Shown: piece by piece, positions 1 to 33,200 of the stretch
How the letters are laid out: each line of letters begins with the position of its first letter
Position numbering within the stretch: the stretch's first letter is position 1
Assembly (NCBI RefSeq): GCF_018873765.1
Contig: NC_057923.1
Location: 11,916,413-11,980,412, forward strand
Origin: Telopea speciosissima
Lineage: Eukaryota > Streptophyta > Magnoliopsida > Proteales > Proteaceae
Length of the DNA: 64,000 nt
Direction of reading: 5' to 3'
Notes under the pieces: generated by a model
What the model saw: the letters and a program-made list of their open reading frames with translations, nothing else
Database searches by the model: none
Told to the model about the DNA's origin: nothing
Made by a program: the position numbers and the translations under genes

Positions 1-2080
1 GAAAGAAACCCTAGTTTTTATGCAGGGTTGGTCCCTACCCTCACCACTATAAATAGTTATCATTACCCCATTAAGTGACTAACCTGAGAAAACCTAAAGT
101 TGAGTGAAAGAGGGTAGACCAGACCAATACAGTTCATGTGTGACAGAGATCATCAAGAATTTGGCTTCTACAACCAAAGATCCAGGTACGCCAAGAACAC
201 CTCCGTAATTCATTGTATGCTCATTGATCTCCATGAATGTTCCGCATGAATTTTTTTTTTCCATCAGGGTTCAGATGAGACCCACCTATGAAATAATCAC
301 CCTACCCCTATTTTTGCTATCGTTTAACGCTCCAGCTCCCGCCACGGCTGGACAAAATCCTTTTCCCAAAACAAATAATGTAGGGATCATTGAAAGGATA
401 AGAATCTGTATACAGACTGTTTACCACTCCTCGTTTAAACTCATTGGTCATAGAACTAACCAATAATTTCCTTGCACCATGAGATCTTAGCCCTCTTAAT
501 AAGGTAGAAGTAGCACCAAGGGTGACCACCATGCGACATAAGCTACTGAACACTTCATCTGTTAAGAGCTTCTACAAGGACACCACCCTAGAAAACAGCA
601 GCAGCATTCTTCCAAATGAAATCCTCATTCCTAATCTCAGATTCTTCATCACATGAAAAGTTGTAGTAAGACTTTACAGAGAATTGACCTCCAGGTCCAT
701 GTTTATGCACCAGCGGGTCGGGTGTGGAGGGTATCTCTACACCCTGCCGGGTGGCATATTGGATATGGCTAAAATTTTTTTGACAGGTACATTTTTAAGT
801 CTCTTGCTCACATATCAAGTTTCAATCTAAACGAGTCTACCGAATGGGAAAAATAAAGCATTGCGCTATTCAAGACTAGCCAAAATATGGAAAAAGATTG
901 CATGGACATACAAGAGAGAGTATACAATTACATGGGAGGGTATATGCTTGAATCTGAGTCTAAAAACTTGGATGTGTGGCCAATTCACACTATTAACTAG
1001 ATATCCATATGATCAGCATCGCCTCACTTCCTTCCAAGTGGAAACCAGTTAGGTGCTACTGTATACACTTACTGGTGTAGAAAAACCCTCACTGCTAAGG
1101 GAATGTGATTATGGCGAACTGCAAATAGAAAATAAAAATTGGAGAAAGTTTTTCTATACCCGTAGTGTACGGTTCATCCACCATGCTAGGGTCCTAAAAC
1201 ATCCTCTTAATTGGACGAAGTTGATAATACCTTATCCTCGTTGCACGATACCCTCTCCCACCCATCCGAAAGCCGCGGTCAAGAAATTCCCTTTCACCAT
1301 GGCTTAAGGAAAGCACTGTCCATAAAAATTTGACTTAATTAGAGTTGCACCTTTAAAAGTACAACTTTTTTACAATGAGGGGTTTAGTGGGGGTGGCGGA
1401 GAGCAATATACCAATTGGAAGAGAAAAAATCCCTACAACACCAGGTACTATTTCCCTTACATGGGATTCTTTATTATTTTCTCTTATTACTGACCTTATA
1501 AGATCCCATGGGCAAAGATACAATTTTCTGCACCGCCATTGTTTTGGTATGCAAATCCCTTCCCAGCCTCATAAAAAACCCATTCCCTAATTGGAATCAA
1601 ACTTTCGAAAGTACCTGTCAATGAGTAAAGTCAAGTTACAGGTCCTGTTCATTTCCATTTGCTTAGTCTGAAATTAAAATGGATTTCATTGATCCTTCAT
1701 AAAGAAAAGACATAAATTTGTGGTGGATCAATTTACCAAATACGTACATTCAATTCCTTTTACCCAACACACCCCAGCCAAAGTACCACCTTTTTTTTTC
1801 TAATAAAAGTGAAATTTATTCATTATGCTAAGGAGCACAGATTGGAGAAATAAAGACAATCATATTTTAGGAACTAACTCAAAACTAATTCCTACATTAA
1901 AAAAGAAAAACCTGATTTAATTCTTAACTAATAAAGTAATTTAAATCGATCAGGAAACTAAAATAACAATTCTACACAGGGCACATGAAATGACCGCCAC
2001 ATCCTTGATCATTTCCAGGGTTGAAGGAAAAACATTGGTAAGAATCAATAAGCTCACCGTCTGATCTATCCATCTACCTA
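1..2080. other. Intergenic stretch with no recognisable gene
   Basis: No reading frame here resembles a known plant protein; the open frames are short and lack splice-supported continuation. A TATA-like tataaatag occurs at about 49-57, followed by a possible donor (CCAG/GTACG near 183), so a truncated promoter or LTR end is possible but unproven. Positions about 328-353 resemble one arm of the inverted-repeat element at 62017-62170. A segment near 700-860 (GC-rich, then A/T-rich) looks like MITE debris without definable ends. Confidence 0.5.
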
Positions 2081-2298
2081 AACAATGAATACAAAGACAA
2101 ACAGAACCTTGTGACTAACCCCAACCCCCTCCCGTGTTAAAAGGTTTTTCAATAAACAATGTATACAAAGACAAACAGAACCTTGTGACTAACCCCAACC
2201 CCCTCCCGTGTTAAAAGGTTTTTCAATAAACAATGTACACAAAGACAAACAGAACCTTGTGAACCAACCACCCCACCGTGTTAAAAGATTTTTCAAAA
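2081..2298. repeat. Tandem repeat, three 74-bp units
   Basis: Units begin at 2081, 2155 and 2229, each starting AACAATG and containing ACAAAGACAAACAGAACC and CCGTGTTAAAAG. The first two are almost identical; the third has diverged in its middle. The array ends about 15 bp before the tRNA-Pro gene. Confidence 0.9.
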
Positions 2299-2313
2299 TT
2301 GTATAAGCCATTT

Positions 2314-2385
2314 GGGGCATTCCGAGAATCGAACTCGGGACCTCTCGCACCCAAAGCGAGAATCATACCACTAGACCAAATGCCC
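2314..2385 (-). tRNA. tRNA-Pro (anticodon UGG)
   Basis: Read on the minus strand, the 72 nt fold into a complete cloverleaf. The acceptor stem GGGCATT pairs with AATGCCC, leaving discriminator base C. The D-arm contains TGGTCTAGTGGTATGA. The anticodon stem CTCGC/GCGAG encloses loop TTTGGGT, giving anticodon TGG. The T-arm CCGAG-TTCGATT-CTCGG is perfect. No CCA is encoded, as expected for a nuclear gene. It decodes proline CCA (and by wobble CCN) codons. There are no mismatches or intron, so it looks functional. It lies about 0.9 kb downstream of the MDAR4 stop codon and next to a 74-bp tandem array. Confidence 0.97.
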
Positions 2386-3289
2386 AGATGAATAATTATT
2401 AAGAACCTAAAATTAAATAAACCTACTATAAAAATGGTTTCTAATACCCTCTAAAACTTTGATTAGGTGGTCAGCCAGTAACGGCGTAGAGCTTAACCGC
2501 CTTGTACAATTTGTTTGGGAAAAGTTTGAATTTTATTGTTCATTAAATACTCATTTAAATTATTACCAAAAAAAAAAAAAAAATACTCATTTAAATTTTG
2601 AACTATAACCATTTGACCTAGATTAATTTTTTTAATCCTTTATAATATTTCTCATTGACTAGATGATGGATTATGCTATAAAGGGGGTGGTAGAGCTTTT
2701 TCATATGTAACTTTGAAGGTCCGTATTAGGTTTTTCTGTAGGAAGCCCAAGCATCATAGCCTGAAGTCTCTTTGTTTGTGGGGTTGTACTTTGGCTTCTA
2801 CTGCTTGTACTGATTGTGGATTTTGTTTCACTCTTCTGCACATTAGAAACCAGCCTTCAAATACCATTATGTCCATTAACTTACTGGTTCTCTTTTTTAT
2901 TTCTATTGGAACATAGTTAATATACATCTGATGCAAATTTCTGCATAAGCATGCATATATTGATGTATGCATGAATGCCTGAGGTTGAATGGGGAACATA
3001 AAAGTTCATCTTTATTTCAGTATCAACTTAACTCACCATAACCAAGCCTTAGCTGAACTATTTGAGATTTTGAATGGTGAACTTCAGCACAAATGGCGTA
3101 AGAATCAATATTAAAACTCAAAGTTCAGAGATAAATTAAATTTAACATCAAATATTTACATTGCATGAATAAGATGATAAGAGTAACAGTAAGGTATTCT
3201 GGAACTTGTACACCCTTTGCTGCTACAACATGAATGTTACAGTATTAAATAAAAAGATAGCTCTAGGACTTTCTAAACAGCAAGACAAA
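2386..3289. other. Spacer between tRNA-Pro and MDAR4, with presumptive MDAR4 3' UTR
   Basis: This contains no gene. A 17-bp direct repeat (AAATACTCATTTAAATT) lies on both sides of an A-run near 2545-2600, as expected of a retroposon remnant or slippage. An AATAAA on the minus strand at about 3011-3016 lies some 275 bp beyond the MDAR4 stop and is a plausible polyadenylation signal; this is inference only. Confidence 0.45.
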
Positions 3290-24211
<20,922 letters not shown>

Positions 24212-27200
24212 TCAGCCGGCTGGTTCATATCGGCAGACACAATCATATATATTTCCTTTGATCAGTTTTTCTGCCAACCTCTGATTCTTCACCATTGCAA
24301 GCTGCAAAATAATTTTTTTTGTATAGAATAACCATAACTGTCAGAATCATGCATAGATGAATCAAGTACAGCAATAGATAGAGCTGTACGCATGTCATAT
24401 ATCTTTTAGGACCAAGTTTCTTTTCACCCACGGTGAATAGATTCCATGTTTTTGTTGCAGTTGGATGGGACTCTTAAGGACTGCGTCGGAATTCGTACAA
24501 AATAAATTTTTTTTGGGGGGTGGGGGATTATGATCCTCGATTCTCTTCACCTACTAAGAAGGTCTAGTGTTGTGTTCGAAATGGACCCAATAAGATTGAC
24601 ATCTCCTGCCCCCCACCCCCCACCACCCCCCAAAAAAAAAATCTAAGGTTATTACAAAGGCTCCAGACTTTGGAAAAGTAATCTAACCAAACTTTTTCCA
24701 GATCCAGGTTAAGAACCATCATATTGTGCATTATGAGTTCCAACCACCCTGCATTTGTGTCACAATGCACAAACACATGCATGGATGACAGTTTCCTATT
24801 GCTCTCAAGCTGTTAAAACTTACCTTAAGGGCATCACATTTAAAACGAGCATTGAAATTTGTATGGAGAGCACGGCCCATCCCTTCCAAGATTATCTGCA
24901 TGGTACAACAATACCAAGTAGAAGATATCAATAAGCTTGGTCTCTATATCAGACTAGAAAATCTTTTCTGATATCGACTAAGAGAGTGAAAAGAAAATTC
25001 ACATTGATCAGTCCTGAAGTGGGATGAATTTGATATAAAAGCTTTAATATGAATGGAAAACAGAGCTTGACTAGGATAATAAAAAAAGGCAGTAGTGGTC
25101 TACCAGGTCGGCCTCTTTTGCAGCAGCGGCTAGCTCTGAGCTGACCTGGTGGAGATCAATGCATGGACTCCCACATCCATTCTCAACAACCATTAAAGGA
25201 ACTGAGGATGAATTCTCTTTTGAACCATCTTGGATAGTTATCATTGCATCCACAAGCAGGCCTCCTGCTTCAGCAGCTTTCCTGAGGATATCACAATGCT
25301 ATAGACAAGAAGAATTAGTTTATTTGTTCAGATTGGTAAACCAACTTCGTCAATAAAAGAAGAAAGGATAAAACTAAAATGCATCAGAAAGAGAGAATAT
25401 ATTCAAAATACCTTTTGGGAGGGATTTTCATCACTAAAACCACTTTTAATTGTTTTTTTAATCTTATTTTAATGACTAATGCTGAAAGGGACCTTCCAAT
25501 GGACTGTCAAATGTCTCTTTGATCTATTCCTAGGCAAACCTATGAAACATTATATGATTATAACTGTAGGTTTTGGATCAGGGTTGCAATCCAATTCAGA
25601 ACCAGAACTCTAGTGCAATATCTGTACCTTCCCCTTTTTGCTCCACTAATTTTATCAACAGACTCATTCTGGTTACCCACGAAACCACACTGAAACCCCA
25701 AAATTAAAAGATTTTGTCAAAATTCCCAAAACCCTGGACCTATGTAACTTGGACCTTAGAACATGGAGCAGAGTGGTAGGAAAAGAAAAGAAAAACTCTG
25801 GAAAAGCTTCATAAGCTAATAGATTCAGTACAGTAAAATAACATAATGTTCAAATACAGTGGCATTAATGCTTAATTCAATGAAATACAAGGTACTTCCC
25901 TCCAACAGCTTCCATTGAAATGGACATTTTATACTGGCTCAAGAGCATCAATATTCAAACAGGCTCCATTTGGTTGCAAGTAAAGGGAAGTGAAATCACT
26001 TTTTGAAAAGAAAAAGGGAAGTTTTTTAATCATGATTGTATAACCTACCTAAAACTCTTGCCATATTTGGTAAATATATTTTTAGATATAAGATTAATTT
26101 TACTTTTCAAATCAAAGGAATTTGATTGTTTGATTTTAAAAGTAAAGTGAAATTTAATAACCAAATTCGGTATGTTTTGGACTTAGTTACACCATCATGT
26201 GAGGTAATCATTACAATAATTTCCAATTTTGTATTGATTTGATTCACTTCCCTTCCCTTTATTTCCCTTGCAACCAAACAGAGTCACAGTGACTTCTTGT
26301 GGAACAATCGACACCGGAATCACATAAAAGAGAACAGGACATGGAGCTCTTTTAGGCTGACATTATATTTTTTACTTCTCATCTTCTTTCTTTTTTCTGA
26401 GGTTTTCTTTTAGTAGTTTATGGATTTACATAATTTCTAATTTTATATTTTATTTTATAGCTTTTCCTCCCTTTCCTGAATAGTTTCTATCAAGTTCCTA
26501 GTTAAACAGAACTATTTACTTGGCAATTCCCATGTCCCTTTAGCCTGCTAATTCTATGCATATATTTAGTTAAAATTTAATAGGGACCACCTGGGATCTC
26601 TATATATTTGAATGTCTAAGTAATGGGCATGTGATATGAACTTCTGAAAAAAAAAAGTGGATAAAAAGAACATAAAAGAATCACTTTTTCTGTATTCCTT
26701 TATACTATTTTTGTTCTTAATATATTTTTTTTTGATGAGACTGCTGTTCTTAATATTCTAAATAAAATTTCTCTATATCAAATGAAGGTTCACATTTGTC
26801 TTAATCATCTTGAAGCATTTCTAACACTGCAGACATTGAGAGTTTTTAATTGGAAAATTTTTATAGATAAATTTTTTAATTGGATATTAAGATATAAGAT
26901 AGAGAAGAAACTTGATAAGCGTTTGAATATAAAAACCTTGGCAGCCTCAGCTACAATATCAGGAAGTTCCATTGCAGTCACATCATTTAGTGCAGGAAGG
27001 GAGTTTGCAACCAGAACAACCTACAAAAATATAGTAAATTTTACAAATAAAAGTGATATACAAAGAATCTGCAGAACAGAATTAATGCCAAACTAGAGCA
27101 TGCTCCATAATCCATATTAATACAATGACCTTCAAATGCAGCACCCTGTCATACATAAATTCTGAGGAGACCATAAACAATCCCTAAACTTAGTGAGCAT

Positions 27201-30200
27201 GTCAAATGGGATATAAACAATCCCATGATTGTAGCTGAAATTTTGCAGCGACAAGCTTACAATAAAATTACTCACCTACAGTCTCCTCTGTATAACAAGA
27301 CAGATGTAAGTCATTGGACATGTTTACAAATTTTCTTGCACTCATTTCATAATGGAAATTCGGTAAGAATGTTAACCAACTTAAACAACGTTAACTCAGC
27401 CAAGTAGATCTGGACATAGCCCGGAAGATGGTGGGTTGGACAAGTTGGACCAGGGAAAGAATCTAAACCCTTTTTACTAGCATTGCAAACAAACCTACCT
27501 CAGTTCCACGGCGGAGCAGTTCCCGTGCCAGTGGAAGCATCCCTAGTACAATATCAGCACCAGAGTTGTCGACAAAGAGCAATGCTCTTTTATGTGGAGG
27601 TGGCTTCTTGTCTACAGAACCAAGTATTCTTTCCTTGAAGATGTCAAAATCATCTACCTGCAAGAATGACAAAGGACCACTTATCATGTACTGAAAACTT
27701 ATTTAGGAGTCACAGCAAATAATGAAGCACCATGGTTTCTTAACAAGTTATTCTGCCACTTGCCCGCCAAGGTCGTTGCATCTTTTTGCGACTCATACGA
27801 TATATTTCAATGATAGTTCCTTTATGATAGAGATCGACACAAGCACGGGAACCCCAATCAAAAATATTTGCAGCAAGAACACCTTCAATAAGGGCAAGCA
27901 ATCTTGAGTCCTACAAATTAAAAAAAAATTCAAAATAGTTAGTAGAATGAAAAGGGACAGAAAGATTATGTGGTTTACAAGGAAGCCACCACCTAAATGA
28001 ACAGTAGTTTCAACCCCAATCTCAAATTTCTCTTGTTTGTCGAGAACGCTGTAAGCTCCAGTATATTTTAATTGCGAACATAAGATATGATAACATGATA
28101 ACGAGAAAATAAGAATCTGCAAAACGTCCAAGGAGGAGAGCCATTTAACTACACCCCAGCCCCACCCCCCCCAAAAAAAATAATAAAATACACATATATG
28201 ACACAAGTGTTGTATTTTGCTGCGTTATGCCTTTATGTATGGTCCAAGACACATTAACAGGCTTCTCCGGAACAAAGGGTTTTATGCCATTGACCCTAGG
28301 TCAAGGACTTGTTCTAACACCAAAACAACACAATTGCTTGAAGTTGCGGGTAGATGACATAATATCAAATAAATGACAGAACCAATTGTTTTCTTTTGTC
28401 CCCCCCACCAAAAAAATTCAACCTCATTTAGGGGCAGAGGATGTAAGCTCACATTGAAACATGATCGGTTCTGGAAAAAATGTCATATCCCTAAATGCCT
28501 AAGCAAAAAAAACTAAACATTGTTGTATATGGGCCAAAATAAATAAATAAAAACATAACTGTTGTTGTGTGTGTTGATAGACATTGTTGTAGCCCTTACT
28601 TATAGCTCGAGCTTATGGGATAAATGGTTGTAACAATAACTACACATACCTCACTCATACTATCAAGCTCCATGAGAAGGTCAGGTAAAACAGCCAGAGA
28701 TGCCTCATTTTCCCTGTCACATGCAAAAGAGATAAGGAAATAAAATTTAAGAAATATTAAACATCAGCAATTGAGAATAACATGTACAGACAGAGTAGAT
28801 GCTTGTATCATGTATCATATGTCTACATGTGTTAGTGCAAGCTATGTGACTGATATCCGTGAAGCAACAAGTATACAAGTCACCATTTCCATAGAAATAA
28901 GCATGAAAAGCATATGACTGAGAAATCCATATGAAACTATGACAAAGGAAAGCAAGATCCAATTGTGTAATGTGTATATGTGTGGCTGACCAAGCAATCA
29001 TCTCTGTAGACTACAGAATGAAAGATAAATAGTATGATGTAACTACCTCTGTTTTATGCTTCTGTAGACATCAACAAACTGGAACTCTCTCAAGCTTTCC
29101 TCCCTTAGTTCCAATAGGTTGGCCAGTCCCAATTTTCCATAAGCAGCAGGCTCCTCCATTAACCTATTAGTCAAGTTAAAAGTTTGTAAATGAAAATTAT
29201 CGAATGGTTGAATTCATGAAAGGTGTGCTCAAAACAGTGATACTTCTGAATGAAATTGATAATATTATTGCAATAACATTCCAAGCCTTGATCAGCTATT
29301 TGGCGGTTGGAATTTTGTTGCTTTCATAGATTTCTTTGTGGCAGCTTGGGGGAGGGGGAAGGGTGCCCATTTCAGTTTCTTTATTTTCTTGGACCAGTGC
29401 TTGGTGGACCCAGAGACTCTGGCCATCTTTGGATGTATAATCTCCCAGTAGGTATTACTTTGTGGCGAGGAAGTTGGAACATAAGACAAAAAACTTGTGT
29501 TAAGCATTCTTAAAGTTACAACCCCCCCCCCCCTGCAATTAACAAAGAGTATAGAGCATAGGATTAACACTGCTTCAAAGAAATATATTATCCAGAAATC
29601 TTTCAGACCTATGGGAAAATATATCAAAAAATAGGAATATCTAAAAAATATGGGGGATAAGACATTGTTAGTGTATTGCCTTCTAATGAACAAGAAGCCT
29701 CAGTGACTAGAAAATGCATATCATAGAGACTTATACTAATATATTAGATATCTTCTGGGCAAAATGTTGATATGGTTTAATGATTATCAGAATATCATCA
29801 TCTCACCTCTGTTCAGGACAGGATGCCTTTTTTATCAACCATAATCAATAAAAAAGGACGTGATAGATTCTACAGTTCTATAAAGCTGATGGTAAACTGT
29901 CATTACAGTCTATAACATACATGCCACTCACTCACTCAGAACCTATCCAACACCTCCTCAGCAGTGATGCTTGTGAACCTCCATGGCTTTAAACTTTTCC
30001 ATGTATCTGCTCAATCATTAAAAGAATGTATTTCCCCATGAGGGGAGTGGGAGCTGAAAAGATTTGTTCTGAAGCTAAATTAAACAAAATGCACAATGCA
30101 GTGTATAAGGGATTATTTATATGGAACTATTACCTCCTCAAGTGGGCAGAGAATGCATGAGCAAATGCATCACCCATTCTTTTAGCATCATCAGTTCCCC

Positions 30201-33200
30201 CTTCACTAGCAACTGCCTATGCATATAAAGATCACATGATTAGAAAGCAATTCTAGAAATTATCATACATCAGTGCTCCAAAATATTCATGGGGTAGACC
30301 ATAAATTAGATAAAGTTCCCATCTCCCCTAAAAAAAGGAATAAAAATAGAAAGTAGTACTAATATTACAATCAAAAGCTCCAAATATCTGGGACTTGAAA
30401 TTCCTTAATGGTTTTGGAATTTCAAGAAAAAGGTTACCTCTTAAAGATATATGGTGTCATTATTTCTTCAACTATGATAAGCTTTCAAAAGAGCGGCAAA
30501 TGGCAAGACTGATGTAGATAGTGGGAATTTTCTTTCTTAACTGTAGTACAGTCGGTAGAATAAATTTTAGCATTATAATTTTCAGAATGCATTGGACTTT
30601 CATAATTCAAACGATAGAAGTTTAATATGAGCTGAACTGCTCATATTTGCAAAACCATTAGGATCGCCTAAGATAGCTTCAAGATAGCAGATGTTATATA
30701 TCCAGAGTGCTGTTCCCATATCGGCTAGTTTTTATCCAGTAAAAAATTAGAATACAACAGGGAAAATGTGAATTTTATTGTGTGCACGGGAGGTGGTTAT
30801 GTAGATGGGGATGCTATTGTAGCTTTTATTTCTTTTTTTCTTTTTTTGTAGGGCGTAGGATGTGATGGGTTCTTCTGCAGCTCGCTTTGCTCATTGGGTT
30901 TGAAATCTTGGGTTGGGGGTTGGCTGTTCCTTTTTTGTCATTCGTAAATCTTCTTTTATTTTCTTATTAATATATTTTTCCTAAGATTAGAAATTAAAAG
31001 AAAAATCTGCATCAGAAATCTTGGTGGTACCAAGGTGTCAGCAGCAAGGAAGCACTGCAAGTCTCGGGACCACACATACACATACATGATATGCCTCATT
31101 TGGGACAGACTTGCAGCATTAAGAGCTTAAAAAGAAATATTCCAAGTGTATAAGAAAAACATATATACCTTATCAACAAGGTCTGGCAAATGCTCGGACA
31201 ACACAGTGAACCAATACCTATAGAAAGATACAGTTCCCAGGTTAACTAAAGAATGTTACAGCCCACTTTAGATTTTCAAAATGGGATCTGCATTCAGTGG
31301 GAAAGGAATTTTCTCCAATAGAAGCGCAAATGCATATAGTTTGTACTTACTCAAGCTCACTGTGATCAGATAGATCAATGGTGTTAGGTTCATACCTGTA
31401 TTACAAGAAGTAATTATAATGTGAGGAGAATGGGAAGCAAATGGATGAAGCTCTATCTCACATAATAGAAACAATACCATGAGGAACAGAAAACAGTCAG
31501 AGAAAAACCAACCATCCAAAACAATAAACGTAAATTGGAGGCAGCAAAATGTACCTCCCCCCCCCCCCCTCTTCTAAAAAGGAAAAAAAAAAACTCTTAT
31601 AAATAATCATACACTTGCAGGGACAATAAAATGAATTGTGAAGGATTAGACAAGGAGAATTTTTTTTTCTATTTTTAATTTCTCCCAGATGAAGTAAAAA
31701 CACTGATCATGTTCTAAGATTTCCCCTTTGTTCTCTTTCTTGTCCTTAGTGTAGTTAAGTGATAAGATGTACATGGTCCTACAGTACTACTAAGAAGGAT
31801 GCCAAAAGAGAACAGGAAACATGCCAAACCAGTAAACACTAAGTAAGCTACAAGGGTACGTCACAGTCTACATGAAAAACAACAATCAAAAAGTCAAATC
31901 TCCATGAAGAATATATTATTGCATATTTGCCATGATACCACCAGGAAAGTTCTACATCTCTTCTTGCTACATAAATATTATAATAACAGATGGCAACCAT
32001 GTATCAAACACATCACTATTATAATAACACATGGTAACCATGTATCAAACTATTCATAAGTAACATTAATAATGGTTTTATATTGAAAAACTATTTATAT
32101 AATATAGGCAGCAGACTAAGAAAAAAAATACTACATACGTCTTTGGGTCTGCCAGCAATGGAAACACCTCCAATGTAGGTACCAAATGAAGCACACCAAC
32201 GTTTAAAGCAGCACTTGCATCAGAACGCAGAGTATTTCCTTTGGACAAAGGTACCTCAAAGCCACCAGGGCCAGTGGTTCCCAGGGGAGCCATTGGCACG
32301 GGGGCAATAATTTCAGTGCTCTTCTGCGCAAACTTCTCCATCCATGAAATCTGCAAATGACATCCACAACTTGATGTCTATGAGGGGTTCTAAGAGCTAA
32401 TTTAACAGAGAGAGAGAGAGAGAGAGAGTGAGAGAGTTCTCAACATCAGGAAAATGATTATGGAGAAACCATCAGGTTTAAGATTTTTCTCGATCTATTA
32501 AGATATTTCTTTTTTCACATTCTATAGTAACAAAGGGTAAAAATGACAGTGATGACCCATCCCCTTGAAGGGTTTTCCTCTGTTCAGAATATATAATAGT
32601 TTACAGCCTTCTGAAACCCACAAATTCGTGGGCCCTACTAGTGTTTTGTTAGAGCTGAAAGGGCTATGGATTGAGATGAACATAGATCCAGAAAATAATT
32701 CTCGAGTAATTTTTCGCAAATTTTATTTGCACGAATTTTGCATACTAAGTGGCTTAGCCTCATTATGCTCCTCTTTGTCATTCATAGAACTTACTCCCAT
32801 TTTGTTTTCTGTTCTGGACCTACCCAGCCCGGGGAGAAGCTATCTAAGTGCCGTGCAGCTTTGCTGGGCCTGGGCTGAAGCCCTATGATACCATTGTAGC
32901 TCCACAGAAATTATTGATTGGCATGCAGCAAATCAGTAAGTACATTCATGTCTAATTCCTTAACTTGTTCTCAGCTTTGATTAGCATAGAATAAATATTT
33001 GGTGTTGAAGACTGATTTTCTCATCATCAATGTGAACCATACCAAATTTATGCACTGCTATGCTTCACTGTAGGTGGGTATGTAAGAATAAGAGACTCTA
33101 CATTTACAGTTCTTATTGAAATCTACATTTGTGCATATCTCGTGTTCTGTATGATTCTGCTTCTTGACTTTTAAATGAATACACTTCTATCGGATATCAC

